A stretch of DNA of 15,360 bases, taken from positions 1 through 15,360 of the forward strand of contig JARKQP010000803.1 in the NCBI GenBank assembly GCA_029974875.1. The letters are read 5' to 3'. The notes below the pieces were generated by a model, which worked only from the letters and a program-made list of their open reading frames with translations, did no database searches and was not told where the DNA came from. Shown here piece by piece: positions 15,346-15,360 of the stretch (position 1 is its first letter; each line of letters begins with the position of its first letter). The position numbers were made by a program, and so were the translations under genes. The stretch comes from Mobilitalea sp. (GTDB taxonomy: Bacteria; Bacillota_A; Clostridia; Lachnospirales; Lachnospiraceae).

Positions 15346-15360
15346 AGTTGGGCTATGAAG

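Noticed and set aside
1..15360. CRISPR array, tRNA/rRNA, insertion sequence, phage or toxin-antitoxin/defence system
   Set aside because: No regularly spaced repeats, cloverleaf or rRNA sequence, transposase or integrase, or paired toxin-antitoxin-like genes were seen.

Overview
The window looks like a chromosomal carbohydrate-utilisation region of a low-to-mid GC, Gram-positive anaerobe, most likely a Lachnospiraceae/Clostridia member. The reasons are the strong AAGGAGG-type ribosome-binding sites, the YesM/YesN-type two-component pair, the CUT1 transporter permeases, family-typical protein sequences and AT-rich intergenic DNA. This placement is inference; no rRNA or other phylogenetic marker is present.

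Bases 1-11534 carry a tightly packed plus-strand gene series. It begins with the 3' end of a MalF-type ABC sugar permease and a MalG-type permease (4-bp overlap). These are followed by a YesM-type sensor histidine kinase and a YesN-type AraC response regulator (23-bp overlap), then three glycoside hydrolases: GH42 beta-galactosidase, a GH106-like protein and a GH95 alpha-L-fucosidase/galactosidase. None of the three hydrolases has a signal peptide, so the scheme is import of a galactosylated, probably fucose- or rhamnose-bearing oligosaccharide followed by trimming in the cytoplasm, with the two-component system sensing the substrate outside. The pairing of YesMN, a CUT1 transporter and a roughly 670-residue GH42 enzyme recalls the rhamnogalacturonan (yes) region of Bacillus subtilis; fucosylated xyloglucan side chains are an alternative substrate.

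Bases 11535-11887 hold a candidate short ORF, a 13-bp inverted repeat, a near-consensus promoter and a roughly 170-nt leader for xylulokinase (xylB, 11888-13357). In that leader one CTCCTTTC segment can pair either with an upstream decoy GAAAGGAG or with the xylB Shine-Dalgarno GAAAGGAG. This is the most suggestive regulatory structure in the window.

Bases 13358-14024 contain a perfect bidirectional terminator, a minus-strand 57-residue unknown protein preceded by a Met-rich 9-codon micro-ORF with a good ribosome-binding site, and apparently overlapping divergent promoters. A PucR-family regulator follows on the plus strand (14025-15251). A strong extended -10 promoter near the right edge (15317-15345) points to another gene beyond the window.

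I see no CRISPR array, tRNA, rRNA, insertion sequence, phage gene or defence system. The protein-coding content is a recognisable glycan-utilisation locus. The less ordinary signals are in the untranslated regions and small ORFs.
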